DNA of 64,000 nucleotides from an uncultured Aquimarina sp. (GTDB lineage Bacteria; Bacteroidota; Bacteroidia; Flavobacteriales; Flavobacteriaceae). How positions within the stretch are numbered: the first letter of the stretch is position 1; every line of letters begins with the position of its first letter. Location of the stretch: contig CANMDH010000028.1 in the NCBI GenBank assembly GCA_947496555.1, positions 1 to 64,000 on the forward strand, in the 5' to 3' direction. Below, piece after piece: positions 54,964-64,000 of this stretch. The position numbers were made by a program, and so were the translations under genes. The notes under the pieces were generated by a model that worked only from the letters and a program-made list of their open reading frames with translations, did no database searches and was not told where the DNA came from.

Positions 54964-55845
54964 ATGAATTTTCAGCAGCTAAAAAACGTATTGTTACTTT
55001 CTGAAAAACTGAATTTTACACGTGCAGCAGAAGAGCTAAATATTGTTCAACCTGCACTAAGCAGACAGATCAAACAATTGGAAGAAGAAATTGGTGCCAC
55101 ATTATTTAAACGAGACAAAAGAAATGTAAAACTTACTCGAGCTGGAATATACTTTGTAAATGAGGCAAAGAAATTAATCTCTCAATCCGAGAGGATGAAA
55201 CAACAAACGGCGCATATCCATAATGGAGAAGCAGGCGAAATACGAATTGCATTTACTCATTCGATAATGCAGACCATTTTACCAGATATTTTAAGAACCA
55301 TTAATAAACATACCCCCGGAATCAAAGCCATTTTGAAAGAAATGAATAATCGGGATCAATATCTGGCATTACAACAAAATGATTTGGATATCGGTTTTGC
55401 TACCAACCCAATGGTCCCTGTTAATCTAAAAAGTAAAGTACTTCATATCGATAATTTTGTGATCCTTCTTCCCGAAAGTCATCCTGTAAATGAAAATAAT
55501 TATGAAGATTTTTCAGTTTTTTCTAAAGAAGAGTTTATTTTTCCTACGGTATCTGATGGTCCTAATTATGTACATATACTTGAATCAATTTGTGTAGACG
55601 CAGGATTTACACCTAGAGTGGTTCATGAAACAGATTCTGCCAGCACTAGCTTTAGACTTGTTGAAGCCGGATTAGGAATTTCGTTAGAGCCTATATCTTC
55701 TTTACACGGACATGAGTTTCCTATAAAAAGTATAGAGCTTAAAGATATCAGACAAAAAGCAAAACTTACAATGATGTGGAATCCTGAGCGCGAATCAGAA
55801 TATCCAGACCTATTCGAATTACTAAAAAGCTGGAAAGTACATTAA
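54964..55845 (+). CDS. LysR-type transcriptional regulator
   Basis: 293 residues. N-terminal winged helix: LNFTRAAEELNIVQPALSRQIKQLEEEIGATLFKR, then a substrate-binding domain (IRIAFTHSIMQTILP to the end). The protein is full length. It is divergent from the decarboxylase, and its stop abuts the stop of the convergent symporter gene. It probably controls the decarboxylase. Confidence 0.93.
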   Translation: MNFQQLKNVLLLSEKLNFTRAAEELNIVQPALSRQIKQLEEEIGATLFKRDKRNVKLTRAGIYFVNEAKKLISQSERMKQQTAHIHNGEAGEIRIAFTHSIMQTILPDILRTINKHTPGIKAILKEMNNRDQYLALQQNDLDIGFATNPMVPVNLKSKVLHIDNFVILLPESHPVNENNYEDFSVFSKEEFIFPTVSDGPNYVHILESICVDAGFTPRVVHETDSASTSFRLVEAGLGISLEPISSLHGHEFPIKSIELKDIRQKAKLTMMWNPERESEYPDLFELLKSWKVH

Positions 55846-57174
55846 CTATTTTACCTCCTCATAATGGTCATCCCATTCTTTTACATGAGGAACTCCAAGT
55901 TTTCCAACCGATTTTGCTACTATCATAGATACTGTTGCATCTCCGGTCACATTAATCACCGTACGCATCATATCCAATGGTCGATCTACGGCAAAAATTA
56001 ATGCCAAACCTATTGGTAATTTATCTGATGGAAATCCTATTGCCTCTAAAACTATTACAAGCATTACCATTCCTGCACCGGGTACTGCCGCAGAACCTAT
56101 AGAGGCCAATAAGGCTGTTAATACAATTGTTATTTGATTAGAAAAAGTAAGTCCCTCGGGCCACAACACCTGCATAATAAATACCGATGCTACTGCCTGG
56201 TACAAACTTGTTCCATCCATATTGATGGTTGCTCCTACAGGTAATACAAAACTCGATACTTCTTTGTCTACACCAATGTGTTCTTCTACTCTTTCCATAG
56301 TAACAGGAAGTGTCGCTGCACTAGAACTGGTAGAAAAAGCCAACAATTGAGCTGGACTTATTTCTTTTAAAAACCAAATTGGAGATTTTTTTGTAATCAC
56401 TGAAACCAGTACGCAATAGAACACTATCATCAATAGCAAACCAGAGAATACGACGGCCGCATATTTTAATAAAGCCAAAAGAATATCCGGATCATCCGAA
56501 GTAACTACTACATTGGCCAATAAAGCAAAAACTGCATAAGGTGCCGTTAGCATGATTAAATCCACCATTTTCAAAACTACTTCATTTAAGCTATCAAAAA
56601 AGTTTTTTAACGGTTCTGCATGTTTCTCATTGATCAACAACATACTAATACCTAAAAATATGGCAAAGAAAATAACCTGAAGCATTAACTTATTATCACT
56701 CATTGCAGCTATGGCGTTTTGAGGAACCATATCCACTACGAATTGCAAAGGACCGCTTTCTTTTTGTCTACCAGCCTCAGCAATACGTTCTGATATTTTT
56801 GCGCTGCCGGCGTATTCTGAAGTAAGTTTTTCTATAGTCTCTGATGTAATACCATCTCCAGGTTTGGTAATATTCACTATAAATAATCCAATTGTAATTG
56901 CGATAATTGTAGTGATCACATAAATAACAATGGTTCTTCCTCCAATGGTTTTAAATTTTGAAATATCCTTAAGATCAGAAATTCCTTTTATCAACGATGC
57001 TAATATCAAAGGTACCGCAATAAGCTTCAGAAGATTAACGAAAATTGTACCAAACGGAGCAATCCAGTCTCCGGTAAATCCTTTTCCCCAGGATATGGTT
57101 GTCATTATGAATCCGAATACTATACCAAGTATCATTCCGATCATAATCTTCCAGTGCAGTGCAATTTTCTTCAT
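55846..57174 (-). CDS. Dicarboxylate/amino acid:cation symporter (DAACS)
   Basis: 442 residues with about eight hydrophobic segments. The serine-rich reentrant loop AFSTSSSAATLPVTM and the PVGATINMDGTSLYQAV motif are classic for GltP-like carriers. It brings glutamate, aspartate or C4-dicarboxylates in with cations. The leader contains a terminator and, further upstream, an octamer repeat. It lies next to the decarboxylase/LysR pair, so it may supply their substrate (inference). Confidence 0.94.
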   Translation of the reverse strand: MKKIALHWKIMIGMILGIVFGFIMTTISWGKGFTGDWIAPFGTIFVNLLKLIAVPLILASLIKGISDLKDISKFKTIGGRTIVIYVITTIIAITIGLFIVNITKPGDGITSETIEKLTSEYAGSAKISERIAEAGRQKESGPLQFVVDMVPQNAIAAMSDNKLMLQVIFFAIFLGISMLLINEKHAEPLKNFFDSLNEVVLKMVDLIMLTAPYAVFALLANVVVTSDDPDILLALLKYAAVVFSGLLLMIVFYCVLVSVITKKSPIWFLKEISPAQLLAFSTSSSAATLPVTMERVEEHIGVDKEVSSFVLPVGATINMDGTSLYQAVASVFIMQVLWPEGLTFSNQITIVLTALLASIGSAAVPGAGMVMLVIVLEAIGFPSDKLPIGLALIFAVDRPLDMMRTVINVTGDATVSMIVAKSVGKLGVPHVKEWDDHYEEVK

Positions 57175-57226
57175 GTGATTTTTTTAATTTATAAGCCTAA
57201 AAGCTTCGAAGATATAAATTAAAAAC

Positions 57227-57256
57227 AAAAAAACGGTAACCGCATTGTGATTACCG
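57227..57256 (-). terminator. Terminator upstream of the symporter
   Basis: Read on the minus strand: CGGTAA (57256-57251), loop, TTACCG (57239-57234), then seven T. It is between aroC's end and the symporter start. Confidence 0.8.
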
Positions 57257-57276
57257 CAATTATTAACTCTATTTTA

Positions 57277-57340
57277 GTTTGTGAGTTTGTGAGTTTGTGA
57301 GTTTGTGAGTTTGTGAGTTTGTGAGTTTGTGAGTTTGTGA
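57277..57340. repeat. Tandem octamer repeat, 8 perfect copies
   Basis: GTTTGTGA repeated eight times without error (TCACAAAC on the minus strand). It starts 103 bases upstream of the symporter ATG and 170 bases downstream of aroC. Confidence 0.98.
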
Positions 57341-57509
57341 GTAAAATTATTAGGAAACATCTTTAATTACATTTTCTAGATAAAACTTATAAAAATAGAG
57401 TTAAAGAATCAGTAACTAACTAAAGGGTCTCTTAAACTCAAAAATGTTTTGTATTTTTTGCAATTTAGGTATCGCAATACTCAAAAACTCAATAACTAAT
57501 AAACTTGTT

Positions 57510-58574
57510 CTACTTTTTGATAGTTCTATTCATCAACCAGTAATCCACAAGAACTAATGCTGCCATCGCTTCAACAATCGGAACGGCTCTTGGCACAACA
57601 CAAGGATCATGTCTTCCTTTACCTTGCATATTAACTATATTTCCTTCTTTATCAATAGTTTCCTGATCTTGCATTATAGTAGCCACAGGCTTAAAAGCAA
57701 CATTGAAATAGATGTCCATTCCGTTAGATATTCCTCCCTGGATTCCTCCAGAAAGATTAGTTTTTGTGGTACCATCCGGATTAAACAAATCATTGTGCTG
57801 GCTTCCTTTTAATGCTGCTCCTTCAAAACCACTTCCGTATTCAAAACCTTTTACAGCATTAATGGATAACATTGCTTTTCCCAGTTCTGCATGCAGTTTA
57901 TCAAAAACGGGTTCACCCAATCCAACCGGAACACCAGAAATAGCACAACTTACTACTCCGCCTACCGTATCTCCTTCTTTTCTGATCTGTTTAATATATT
58001 GTTCCATCTCATTTGCCATCTCAGGGTCAGGGCAGCGAACAATATTACTTTCGGTTAAAGAAAAATCCAGTTCGGTATGCGCTTTTTGCAGTTTAAGAGT
58101 GCCCACACCACTTACATAAGCATTAATTTTTATATCGGGCAGCACTTGCTTTGCAATTGCGCCTGCCACTACTCTACTTGCGGTCTCTCTTGCAGATGAT
58201 CTTCCTCCTCCTCTATAGTCCCGAATACCATACTTCTGATCATAAGTATAATCTGCATGAGAAGGTCTATACGAATCTTTAATGTGCGAATAGTCTTTTG
58301 ATTTTTGATTTGCATTCTTAATAGCAAAACCAATGGGAGTTCCTGTGGTTATTCCTTCAAAAATTCCCGAGTAAAACTCAACAGTATCTGGTTCTTTACG
58401 TTGCGTAACGATTGCCGATTGACCCGGTTTACGACGATCCAATTCTTGTTGAATAGCTTCTAAATCTAATGCAACGCCTGCCGGACATCCATCGATAACA
58501 CCGCCAATCGCAACTCCATGCGATTCTCCAAAAGTGGTAAGCTTAAATAAATTTCCAAAAGTGTTTCCCGCCAT
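57510..58574 (-). CDS. aroC: Chorismate synthase
   Basis: 354 residues from ATG 58574 ([20 protein letters not shown]); the earlier ATG adds six residues and is unlikely. Signatures [44 protein letters not shown] and [18 protein letters not shown] are complete. It makes chorismate from EPSP with reduced FMN, the last step of the shared aromatic pathway. It has a long 3' region before the next gene. Confidence 0.97.
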   Translation of the reverse strand: MAGNTFGNLFKLTTFGESHGVAIGGVIDGCPAGVALDLEAIQQELDRRKPGQSAIVTQRKEPDTVEFYSGIFEGITTGTPIGFAIKNANQKSKDYSHIKDSYRPSHADYTYDQKYGIRDYRGGGRSSARETASRVVAGAIAKQVLPDIKINAYVSGVGTLKLQKAHTELDFSLTESNIVRCPDPEMANEMEQYIKQIRKEGDTVGGVVSCAISGVPVGLGEPVFDKLHAELGKAMLSINAVKGFEYGSGFEGAALKGSQHNDLFNPDGTTKTNLSGGIQGGISNGMDIYFNVAFKPVATIMQDQETIDKEGNIVNMQGKGRHDPCVVPRAVPIVEAMAALVLVDYWLMNRTIKK

Positions 58575-58803
58575 GAATGCAAATTTTAGCACAAATGTAA
58601 TTGTTAATCTTCAAAAACTTGGTAGTAATATGATAGAAAAACTAGGGTTTACTTGTTGAAAATTGAATCAATTTCAGATTAACCCCTCTTTTTTTGCGCA
58701 AATATTATTTTCTAATATCGAACAACACTAAATTAAACATGAATATTCTACTTTAACAAAAAATTCGTTTAGCTGCTGACATATAGTTGTCATAGCTAAT
58801 AAT

Positions 58804-58811
58804 TATTTTTG
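58804..58811 (+). promoter_or_regulatory. -7 box of the AlkC-type gene
   Basis: TATTTTTG is an exact TAnnTTTG match 27 bases before the ATG at 58839. It argues for that start over the TTG at 58809. Confidence 0.5.
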
Positions 58812-58838
58812 AGTAATCAAACGAATAGAAAACTACGA

Positions 58839-59939
58839 ATGGCAGAACCTCTAAAAAATGTATACAACGAATCTTTTTTTGAAAAATTCTTACAAGTTTT
58901 AAAAAAAGCATATCCACTCCTTAACAAAGCAGAGTTCCTTTCGGACATATATATCAAAGATTGGCCAGAGAAAGAATTAAAGCAAAGGATGTATCACATT
59001 TCTACCATACTTTATAATCATTTGCCTAAGAATTTCCAGCAAGCTACAGACATATTAGTGCAAACTGCAAAGTTGCTCAAAACAAAAGAAGAAAGTATGT
59101 CTTTTGAACATATGTTTTTACCAGATTATATCGAAAAATATGGCTTAAACGACTATCAAACCTCGATTGAGGCCATGGAAGAAATAACTAAATTTACAAG
59201 TTGTGAATTCGCCGTTAGACCTTTTATAATTAGGTACCCAGATCAGATGCTTTTTCAGTTATTATCATGGTCAAAACACTCAGATGTTATGGTGAGACGA
59301 TTAGCTTCAGAAGGATCCAGACCCAGGTTGCCATGGGCTATGGCATTACCACACTTTAAAAAGAATCCCTCGCCCATTATTCCTATTCTTAAGAACTTAA
59401 AAAACGATCCTTCAGAAATGGTAAGAAGAAGTGTAGCCAATAATTTAAACGATATTGCCAAAGATAATCCAGACATCGTAATCAAATTAGTAAAAGAATG
59501 GAAAGGAGAATCTACTGAGACTGATAAACTTATAAAACATGCCAGTCGAACTCTTCTAAAAGAAGGAAATAACGAAGTGATGAAAGTGTTTGGTTTTGGA
59601 ACTACAAGAGATATCAATATTTTTAATTTTCAAATTCTGACACCTAGAGTAAGAATAGGAGACTTTCTAGAATTTTCTTTTGTGCTCAAAAATAAATCAA
59701 AAACAGCATCAAAGATTAGATTAGAATATGGCATTTACTTCAAAAAAGCCAATGGGGCCCTTTCAAGGAAAGTGTTTAAAATAAGTGAAAAAGAATATTT
59801 ACCAAATTCTATCACGAAAATCAACAGAAAACAACCTTTCAAAATAATTACTACCCGTAAGTTATATCCAGGTGTTCATCAACTAGCTTTGATTATTAAT
59901 GGCAAGGAGCTCGAAAAACTTAATTTCAAACTTTTATAA
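58839..59939 (+). CDS. alkC: AlkC-type DNA alkylation repair glycosylase with C-terminal Ig-like domain
   Basis: 366 residues from ATG 58839, placed behind a -7 box. HEAT-like repeat domain (about 15-235) with the motif EGSRPRLPWAMALPHFKKNPSPI, and a C-terminal Ig-like domain (about 245-366, ISTFSF-like strands; RIGDFLEFSFVLKNKSKTA). That combination is characteristic of AlkC, which excises 3-methyladenine and 3-methylcytosine without base flipping. Single gene. Confidence 0.85.
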   Translation: MAEPLKNVYNESFFEKFLQVLKKAYPLLNKAEFLSDIYIKDWPEKELKQRMYHISTILYNHLPKNFQQATDILVQTAKLLKTKEESMSFEHMFLPDYIEKYGLNDYQTSIEAMEEITKFTSCEFAVRPFIIRYPDQMLFQLLSWSKHSDVMVRRLASEGSRPRLPWAMALPHFKKNPSPIIPILKNLKNDPSEMVRRSVANNLNDIAKDNPDIVIKLVKEWKGESTETDKLIKHASRTLLKEGNNEVMKVFGFGTTRDINIFNFQILTPRVRIGDFLEFSFVLKNKSKTASKIRLEYGIYFKKANGALSRKVFKISEKEYLPNSITKINRKQPFKIITTRKLYPGVHQLALIINGKELEKLNFKLL

Positions 59940-60107
59940 CTGCGCATATCTGTTTTTTGACTATCAATAAAATTCTGAAAAGATTATTTTCTTAATGTTC
60001 TGGTAATACTACATTTTTAATCTTTAACTACTAATAACAATCTTGTCATAATTACTTAATTACTACTTAACCAATGAATGGTTTCTTTGTTTGCATAACA
60101 CTGTTTT

Positions 60108-60947
60108 ATGAAAAAACGCATTGTTGATCTGGTAGTAATTTCTGATGTCCACCTTGGAACTTACGGATGCCGAGCCAAAGAACTTCTTAATTATTTAAAC
60201 AGCATAAAACCCAAAACACTTATCCTTAATGGAGACATTATAGATATTTGGCAATTTAGGAAGCGTTATTTCCCTAAATCACACCTTAAGGTCATTAAAA
60301 AGATTATTTCTTTTGCTTCAAAAGGAACCGAAGTAATTTATATCACAGGGAATCATGATGAAATGCTTCGAAAATTTAGTGATGCTCAGATTGGTGATTT
60401 CAAATTAGTCGACAAACTAGTCCTTGAACTCGACGGAAAAAAAGCATGGTTTTTTCATGGGGACATTTTTGACTCCTCTATTCAAAATGCAAAATGGCTG
60501 ACAAAACTAGGTGGTTGGGGGTATGATCTGCTTATCGTTCTAAATCAATTAATCAATTGGTTTTTGTTACAAATGGGTAAAGAAAAATTCTCTCTATCTA
60601 AAAAAATAAAAAACGGTGTAAAAAAAGCCGTAAAATACATTAATGATTTCGAAGATATCGCTGCTGAATTAGCCGTAAAAAACAACTATGATTACGTAGT
60701 TTGTGGACATATTCATCAACCACAAATAAGGCAATATACTGATAGAAACGGTTCGTGTTTGTATTTAAATTCTGGGGATTGGATAGAAAATCTAACTTCG
60801 CTAGAATACCATAACCAAGAATGGAAGCTAGTATATTATCAACAGGAAAAAATAGAATCACATTCTAAAATACCTGAAGAAATGGAAGAATTAGTGATTG
60901 ATCATGAAATACTAACCACCAACATCACTTCCTTCAAAAAGGCTTAA
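60108..60947 (+). CDS. Metallophosphoesterase, UDP-2,3-diacylglucosamine diphosphatase-like
   Basis: 279 residues. Metal-binding motifs: SDVHLG (12-17), LNGDIIDIWQF (39-49), GNHDEML (84-90), FFHGDIFD and CGHIHQPQIR. They match LpxH/YbbF-type enzymes that cleave UDP-diacylglucosamine in lipid A synthesis. A hydrophobic middle stretch (WGYDLLIVLNQLINWFLL) suggests membrane contact. It is alone, with stops close to the convergent oxidoreductase gene. Confidence 0.88.
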   Translation: MKKRIVDLVVISDVHLGTYGCRAKELLNYLNSIKPKTLILNGDIIDIWQFRKRYFPKSHLKVIKKIISFASKGTEVIYITGNHDEMLRKFSDAQIGDFKLVDKLVLELDGKKAWFFHGDIFDSSIQNAKWLTKLGGWGYDLLIVLNQLINWFLLQMGKEKFSLSKKIKNGVKKAVKYINDFEDIAAELAVKNNYDYVVCGHIHQPQIRQYTDRNGSCLYLNSGDWIENLTSLEYHNQEWKLVYYQQEKIESHSKIPEEMEELVIDHEILTTNITSFKKA

Positions 60948-60950
60948 TTT

Positions 60951-63875
60951 TTAAACTTTAAGTGCATTTCGTAGAATACTAACGGGATGTATTGAAAGGT
61001 GTCCGGTTCCATCTTTTATTTGATGCCTGCAACTAGTACCAACAGCAGCAATAATGATATCCTCTGTAGCTTTCCTTATTGCAGGGAACAAGGTTTGTTC
61101 GCCTATTTGCATGCTAACCGCATAATGCTCTTTCTCATACCCAAAAGACCCTGCCATACCACAACATCCAGAAGGAATGATCGTAACCTTAAAATTTTCT
61201 GGTAAATTAAGAAGTTTAAAAGTGTTATGAATATTAGACAATGCTTTTTGATGACAATGCCCATGCAATTTTACTGTTATGAGGTCTTTTGTAAACTGGT
61301 CGGAAGTAATATTTCCTTTTTCTATTTCAGATGCCAGAAACTCATCAATCAAAAACGTATTTTTTGAAAGAGATCTAGCGTTTTCTTTATTATCTGCCAA
61401 TCTAAGATATTCATCTCGAAAAGTTAATATTGCAGAAGGTTCAAGTCCAATTAAAGGAGTTCTATCAGATATGATACCTTCAAAAACCCCTACATTATAA
61501 TTGGCCAACTTTTTTGCTTGCTTTAGAAGACCTTTTGAAATAAAAGTACGCCCACTTTCTTTATGGTCAACGATTTTTATTTTGTACTGTAATTTAATGA
61601 GCAATTCTATTGCATCGATTCCTATTTCGGTATCCAAATGATTGGTAAACTCATCAATAAAAAAATAAACGGTTTTGATTGGTTTTGAAGGTTGAATTTT
61701 TTCAAGGCTTTGTTTACACCATTTTCTTAGTGATTGCTTGCTTAGCAATGGTAGCTCCCTATTTTTTGCAATTCCAAGAGAAGACTTCAAGATTCCCGAA
61801 GTAAGTTTATTCTTAAAAAAGAAATTGGTAACCCCGGGAGCTATTCTTCCTAATTCGTTTAATCGATTATTATTTGCAAATAACTTGGTTCGCAAGGAAA
61901 CCCCATTTTCTTTTTGGTATTGATATTCAAACTCTGCTTTTAACGCAGCTACATCAACATTTGATGGGCATTCGCTAGCACATCCTTTACAGCTTAAACA
62001 AAGATCAAAGACATCTTTTAACTCCTTATTATTAAATTTGTTTACCTTTTCGCTGTTCGTTAAAAACTCACGTAGTGTATTTGCTCTTCCTCGGGTAGTA
62101 TCTTTTTCATTTTTTGTAGCTCGATAACTGGGACACATGGTTCCTCCGGCTTCAACAGATTTACGACAATCTCCGCTTCCATTACATTTTTCGGCAGCCC
62201 TAAGAATTCCCAAAGAATCCGAAAAATCCATCAACGTATCGACTTCCGGTTCTTTTCGGTCTATTGCATATCGTAACTTTTGATTCATTGGAAAGGCATC
62301 AACAATCTTACCTGGATTAAAGATGCAATTAGGATCAAAAACCTCTTTGATGTTTCTAACAATTTGATAGTTCTCTTCACCTATCATGAAAGGAATATAA
62401 CTTGCTCTAACAATTCCATCTCCATGCTCACCACTCATTGATCCCTGGTACTTTTTTACCAAAGCCGCCACATCATCCGTTATTTTTTTGAATAATGTCA
62501 CGTCCTCACTTTTCTTTAGGTCCAAAATGGGTCTTAAATGTAATTCTCCTGCGCCTGCATGAGCATAGTACACTGATTTTTGACCATATTTACTCATTAG
62601 GTCTGTAAATTCTGAAATATAATCTGCCAAATCCGAAATGGCTACCGCTGTATCTTCGATACAGGCAACAGCCTTTTTATCACCAACGATGTTTCCTAGT
62701 AGTCCAAGTCCAGCTTTTCGAAGTTCTAGTGCTTGATTAATTTCTTTATCAAGTAAGATAGGATTTGCATAACTAAGACCCGAGTCCTCTATAGTTTTTA
62801 ATAAAGCTTTCTTCTGCTTTTCTAAATCTTCAGTAGTATTACTTCTTAATTCTAGCATCAAAATAGCTTCTGGATCGTCTGCAATAAAAAAACGATTTTT
62901 CAACTGTTCGATATTGTTTTTTGTGCAGTCTAATATGGTTTTATCCATCATTTCACAAGTGAATAATGAATGTTTCATCACAGGTGCCACTGCTTTCATG
63001 CAATCACTTATCGTCTTAAAATGTGCTGCAATCATGAGAGATTCCCCAGGTGGTAGTTCATCCAATTGCAATGTGATCTGGGTGGTAAAAGCCAAAGTTC
63101 CTTCACTACCCGATAGTAATTTGCACATATTAAAGCTTGAGGTTTCTTTAGAAAAAACATCAGAGTTTATTAACTCATCAATAGCATACCCAGTATTGCG
63201 GCGATGGATTTCTGGTTTAGGAAAATTGTCTTTTATTTGTTGTTGAACTGCTTCAGAAGAAAGCTGATTATAGATTTCCTGATAGATTCTTCCTTCTAGA
63301 GTATTGGATTTTTTCTTCTCTTCAAATTCTCCTTTTGTAATTTCAGAAAAAACAACTTCGCTTCCATCAGACAAAATCGTGTGCATGGCTACCACTTTGT
63401 CTCTAGTGACTCCATATTGAATAGAAGTGGTTCCACTACTATTATTACCAACCATTCCCCCTATCATACAACGATTTGATGTTGATGTATTGGGGCCAAA
63501 GAACAAACCATATGGTTCTAAAAAACGATTAAGATCATCTCGTATAACTCCTGGTTGTACAGTAACCGTTTTCTTTTTGGTATCTACAGAGATTATTTTA
63601 GTAAAATGCATGGATACATCGACCACAATACCATCTCCCACACATTGTCCGGCCAACGAAGTACCGGCAGTTCTGGGGATAAGGCCTACTTGATTTTCTG
63701 AAGCAAACCGCACTAACTTCTTTATATCATCTACCGATTTTGGAAAAATAACCGCTAAAGGAATTCTACGATATACAGACGCATCGGTGGCATAAAGAGC
63801 TTTGCTAAGGTTGTCAAATTTTACTTCGCCTTCTAACTGTATGCTCAATGAGGTCAATGTATCGTAACTAATCAT
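60951..63875 (-). CDS. FAD-linked oxidase / (Fe-S)-binding CCG protein (D-2-hydroxyacid dehydrogenase-like)
   Basis: 974 residues. FAD domain: PRTAGTSLAGQCVGDGIVVD, and the C-terminal oxidase part SGEHGDGIVRASYIP. Then two 4Fe-4S sites (CNGSGDCRKSVEAGGTMCPSY; CLSCKGCASECP) and a CCG-type domain (GHCHQKAL; PSGCCGMAGSFGYE). This is the YdiJ/GlcD-GlpC-type layout that oxidises D-lactate, D-2-hydroxyglutarate or similar and passes electrons on. Its start overlaps the stop of an Lrp-type gene by 8 bases. Confidence 0.93.
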   Translation of the reverse strand: MISYDTLTSLSIQLEGEVKFDNLSKALYATDASVYRRIPLAVIFPKSVDDIKKLVRFASENQVGLIPRTAGTSLAGQCVGDGIVVDVSMHFTKIISVDTKKKTVTVQPGVIRDDLNRFLEPYGLFFGPNTSTSNRCMIGGMVGNNSSGTTSIQYGVTRDKVVAMHTILSDGSEVVFSEITKGEFEEKKKSNTLEGRIYQEIYNQLSSEAVQQQIKDNFPKPEIHRRNTGYAIDELINSDVFSKETSSFNMCKLLSGSEGTLAFTTQITLQLDELPPGESLMIAAHFKTISDCMKAVAPVMKHSLFTCEMMDKTILDCTKNNIEQLKNRFFIADDPEAILMLELRSNTTEDLEKQKKALLKTIEDSGLSYANPILLDKEINQALELRKAGLGLLGNIVGDKKAVACIEDTAVAISDLADYISEFTDLMSKYGQKSVYYAHAGAGELHLRPILDLKKSEDVTLFKKITDDVAALVKKYQGSMSGEHGDGIVRASYIPFMIGEENYQIVRNIKEVFDPNCIFNPGKIVDAFPMNQKLRYAIDRKEPEVDTLMDFSDSLGILRAAEKCNGSGDCRKSVEAGGTMCPSYRATKNEKDTTRGRANTLREFLTNSEKVNKFNNKELKDVFDLCLSCKGCASECPSNVDVAALKAEFEYQYQKENGVSLRTKLFANNNRLNELGRIAPGVTNFFFKNKLTSGILKSSLGIAKNRELPLLSKQSLRKWCKQSLEKIQPSKPIKTVYFFIDEFTNHLDTEIGIDAIELLIKLQYKIKIVDHKESGRTFISKGLLKQAKKLANYNVGVFEGIISDRTPLIGLEPSAILTFRDEYLRLADNKENARSLSKNTFLIDEFLASEIEKGNITSDQFTKDLITVKLHGHCHQKALSNIHNTFKLLNLPENFKVTIIPSGCCGMAGSFGYEKEHYAVSMQIGEQTLFPAIRKATEDIIIAAVGTSCRHQIKDGTGHLSIHPVSILRNALKV

Positions 63876-64000
63876 ATTTTTCCTTCTTTACTAGTGCATC
63901 CAAAGACACAGGTCTTTTAAAATTGGTATCAAAACAAATAAAACTATCTGTTCCCGCCACACCATCTATTTGATGTACTTGTTCGTACAGAATTTTTCTT
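63868..64000 (-). CDS. Lrp/AsnC-type regulator, C-terminal end only
   Basis: The last 44 or so codons of a gene that continues beyond the window (too short for routine calling). The end reads EQVHQIDGVAGTDSFICFD then RRPVSLDALVKKEKYD-like (KRPVSLDALV). The GV..T..F pattern is that of the RAM/Lrp ligand-binding domain. Its TAG stop overlaps the FAD/Fe-S oxidoreductase start by 8 bases (ATGATTAG), so the two are coupled and it probably controls that gene. Confidence 0.75.
   Translation of the reverse strand, partial: RKILYEQVHQIDGVAGTDSFICFDTNFKRPVSLDALVKKEKYD

Larger units (their letters stand above)
57175..57509. other. Intergenic region with terminator and octamer repeat
   Basis: 335 bases between aroC and the symporter, both on the minus strand. 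It contains a minus-strand terminator (57227-57256) and an 8 x 8 tandem repeat (57277-57340). No ORF of note is seen. From 57341 to 57509 it is AT-rich with no recognised feature. Confidence 0.6.

Noticed and set aside
57277-57340. Octamer repeat as a CRISPR array
   Set aside because: Unit of 8 bases with no spacers and no cas genes; it is a simple tandem repeat.
1-64000. tRNA, rRNA, IS elements, prophage or integrative element ends
   Set aside because: No cloverleaf, rRNA-like stretch, transposase, integrase other than XerD, or att-like repeat was found.

Overview
The window is AT-rich chromosomal DNA from a member of the Bacteroidota, most likely a marine Flavobacteriaceae. The reasons are an ECF sigma / FecR / SusC / SusD locus, many lipoproteins with an S-C lipobox followed by acidic residues, PorT-like outer-membrane barrels, -7 boxes of the TAnnTTTG type, and almost no Shine-Dalgarno sequences. 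No rRNA, tRNA, CRISPR array, insertion sequence or prophage is visible. The exact genus cannot be fixed from the sequence alone.

Layout. 0.1-9 kb: fatty-acid hydroxylase-like protein, STAS-like protein, a sigma factor with a co-transcribed membrane protein, a hybrid histidine kinase whose kinase part looks dead, an M23/LysM peptidase, an OmpA lipoprotein and an rRNA methyltransferase. 9.3-12.8 kb: an operon led by an ArsR-type regulator (short-chain dehydrogenase, PhzF, Asp/Glu racemase, zinc-free oxidoreductase), with the same palindrome in front of the regulator and of its first target. 13-18.7 kb: SF2 helicase, alpha/beta hydrolase, two msrB genes, dihydrolipoyl dehydrogenase. 18.7-26.5 kb: PP-loop ATPase, aroQ, three barrels, xerD, a toxin-23-like / leucine-rich-repeat lipoprotein pair, and NAD(P)HX repair. 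26.7-32.1 kb: thrA-thrB-rid-thrC behind an unlisted 36-residue leader peptide rich in Thr and Ile, an apparent attenuator. 32.1-37 kb: a degenerate M28 peptidase, a lipoprotein, and an ATP-grasp / formylglutamate amidohydrolase-like / QEGLA metalloprotein cluster. 37.1-48 kb: M20 and S9 peptidases beside SusD-SusC-FecR-sigma, reading as a peptide-uptake locus. 48.1-64 kb: DUF3052, gcvT, epimerase-like protein, DCC protein, twin tiny membrane proteins, PLP decarboxylase / LysR / dicarboxylate symporter, aroC, AlkC-type glycosylase, LpxH-like phosphoesterase, a large FAD/Fe-S oxidoreductase and the tail of an Lrp-type regulator.

How genes work together. Amino-acid biosynthesis (thr operon, aroQ, aroC) and amino-acid or peptide import and breakdown (M20, S9, SusCD, decarboxylase, symporter, glycine cleavage T-protein) dominate. 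Several proteins keep a family fold but have lost key catalytic residues: the hybrid kinase (His to Gln), the M28 peptidase, the short-chain dehydrogenase, the epimerase-like protein and the Rid protein in the thr operon. The most interesting items are the thr leader, the pseudo-kinase, the ATP-grasp/QEGLA cluster, the duplicated ArsR palindrome and an eight-copy octamer repeat near the symporter.
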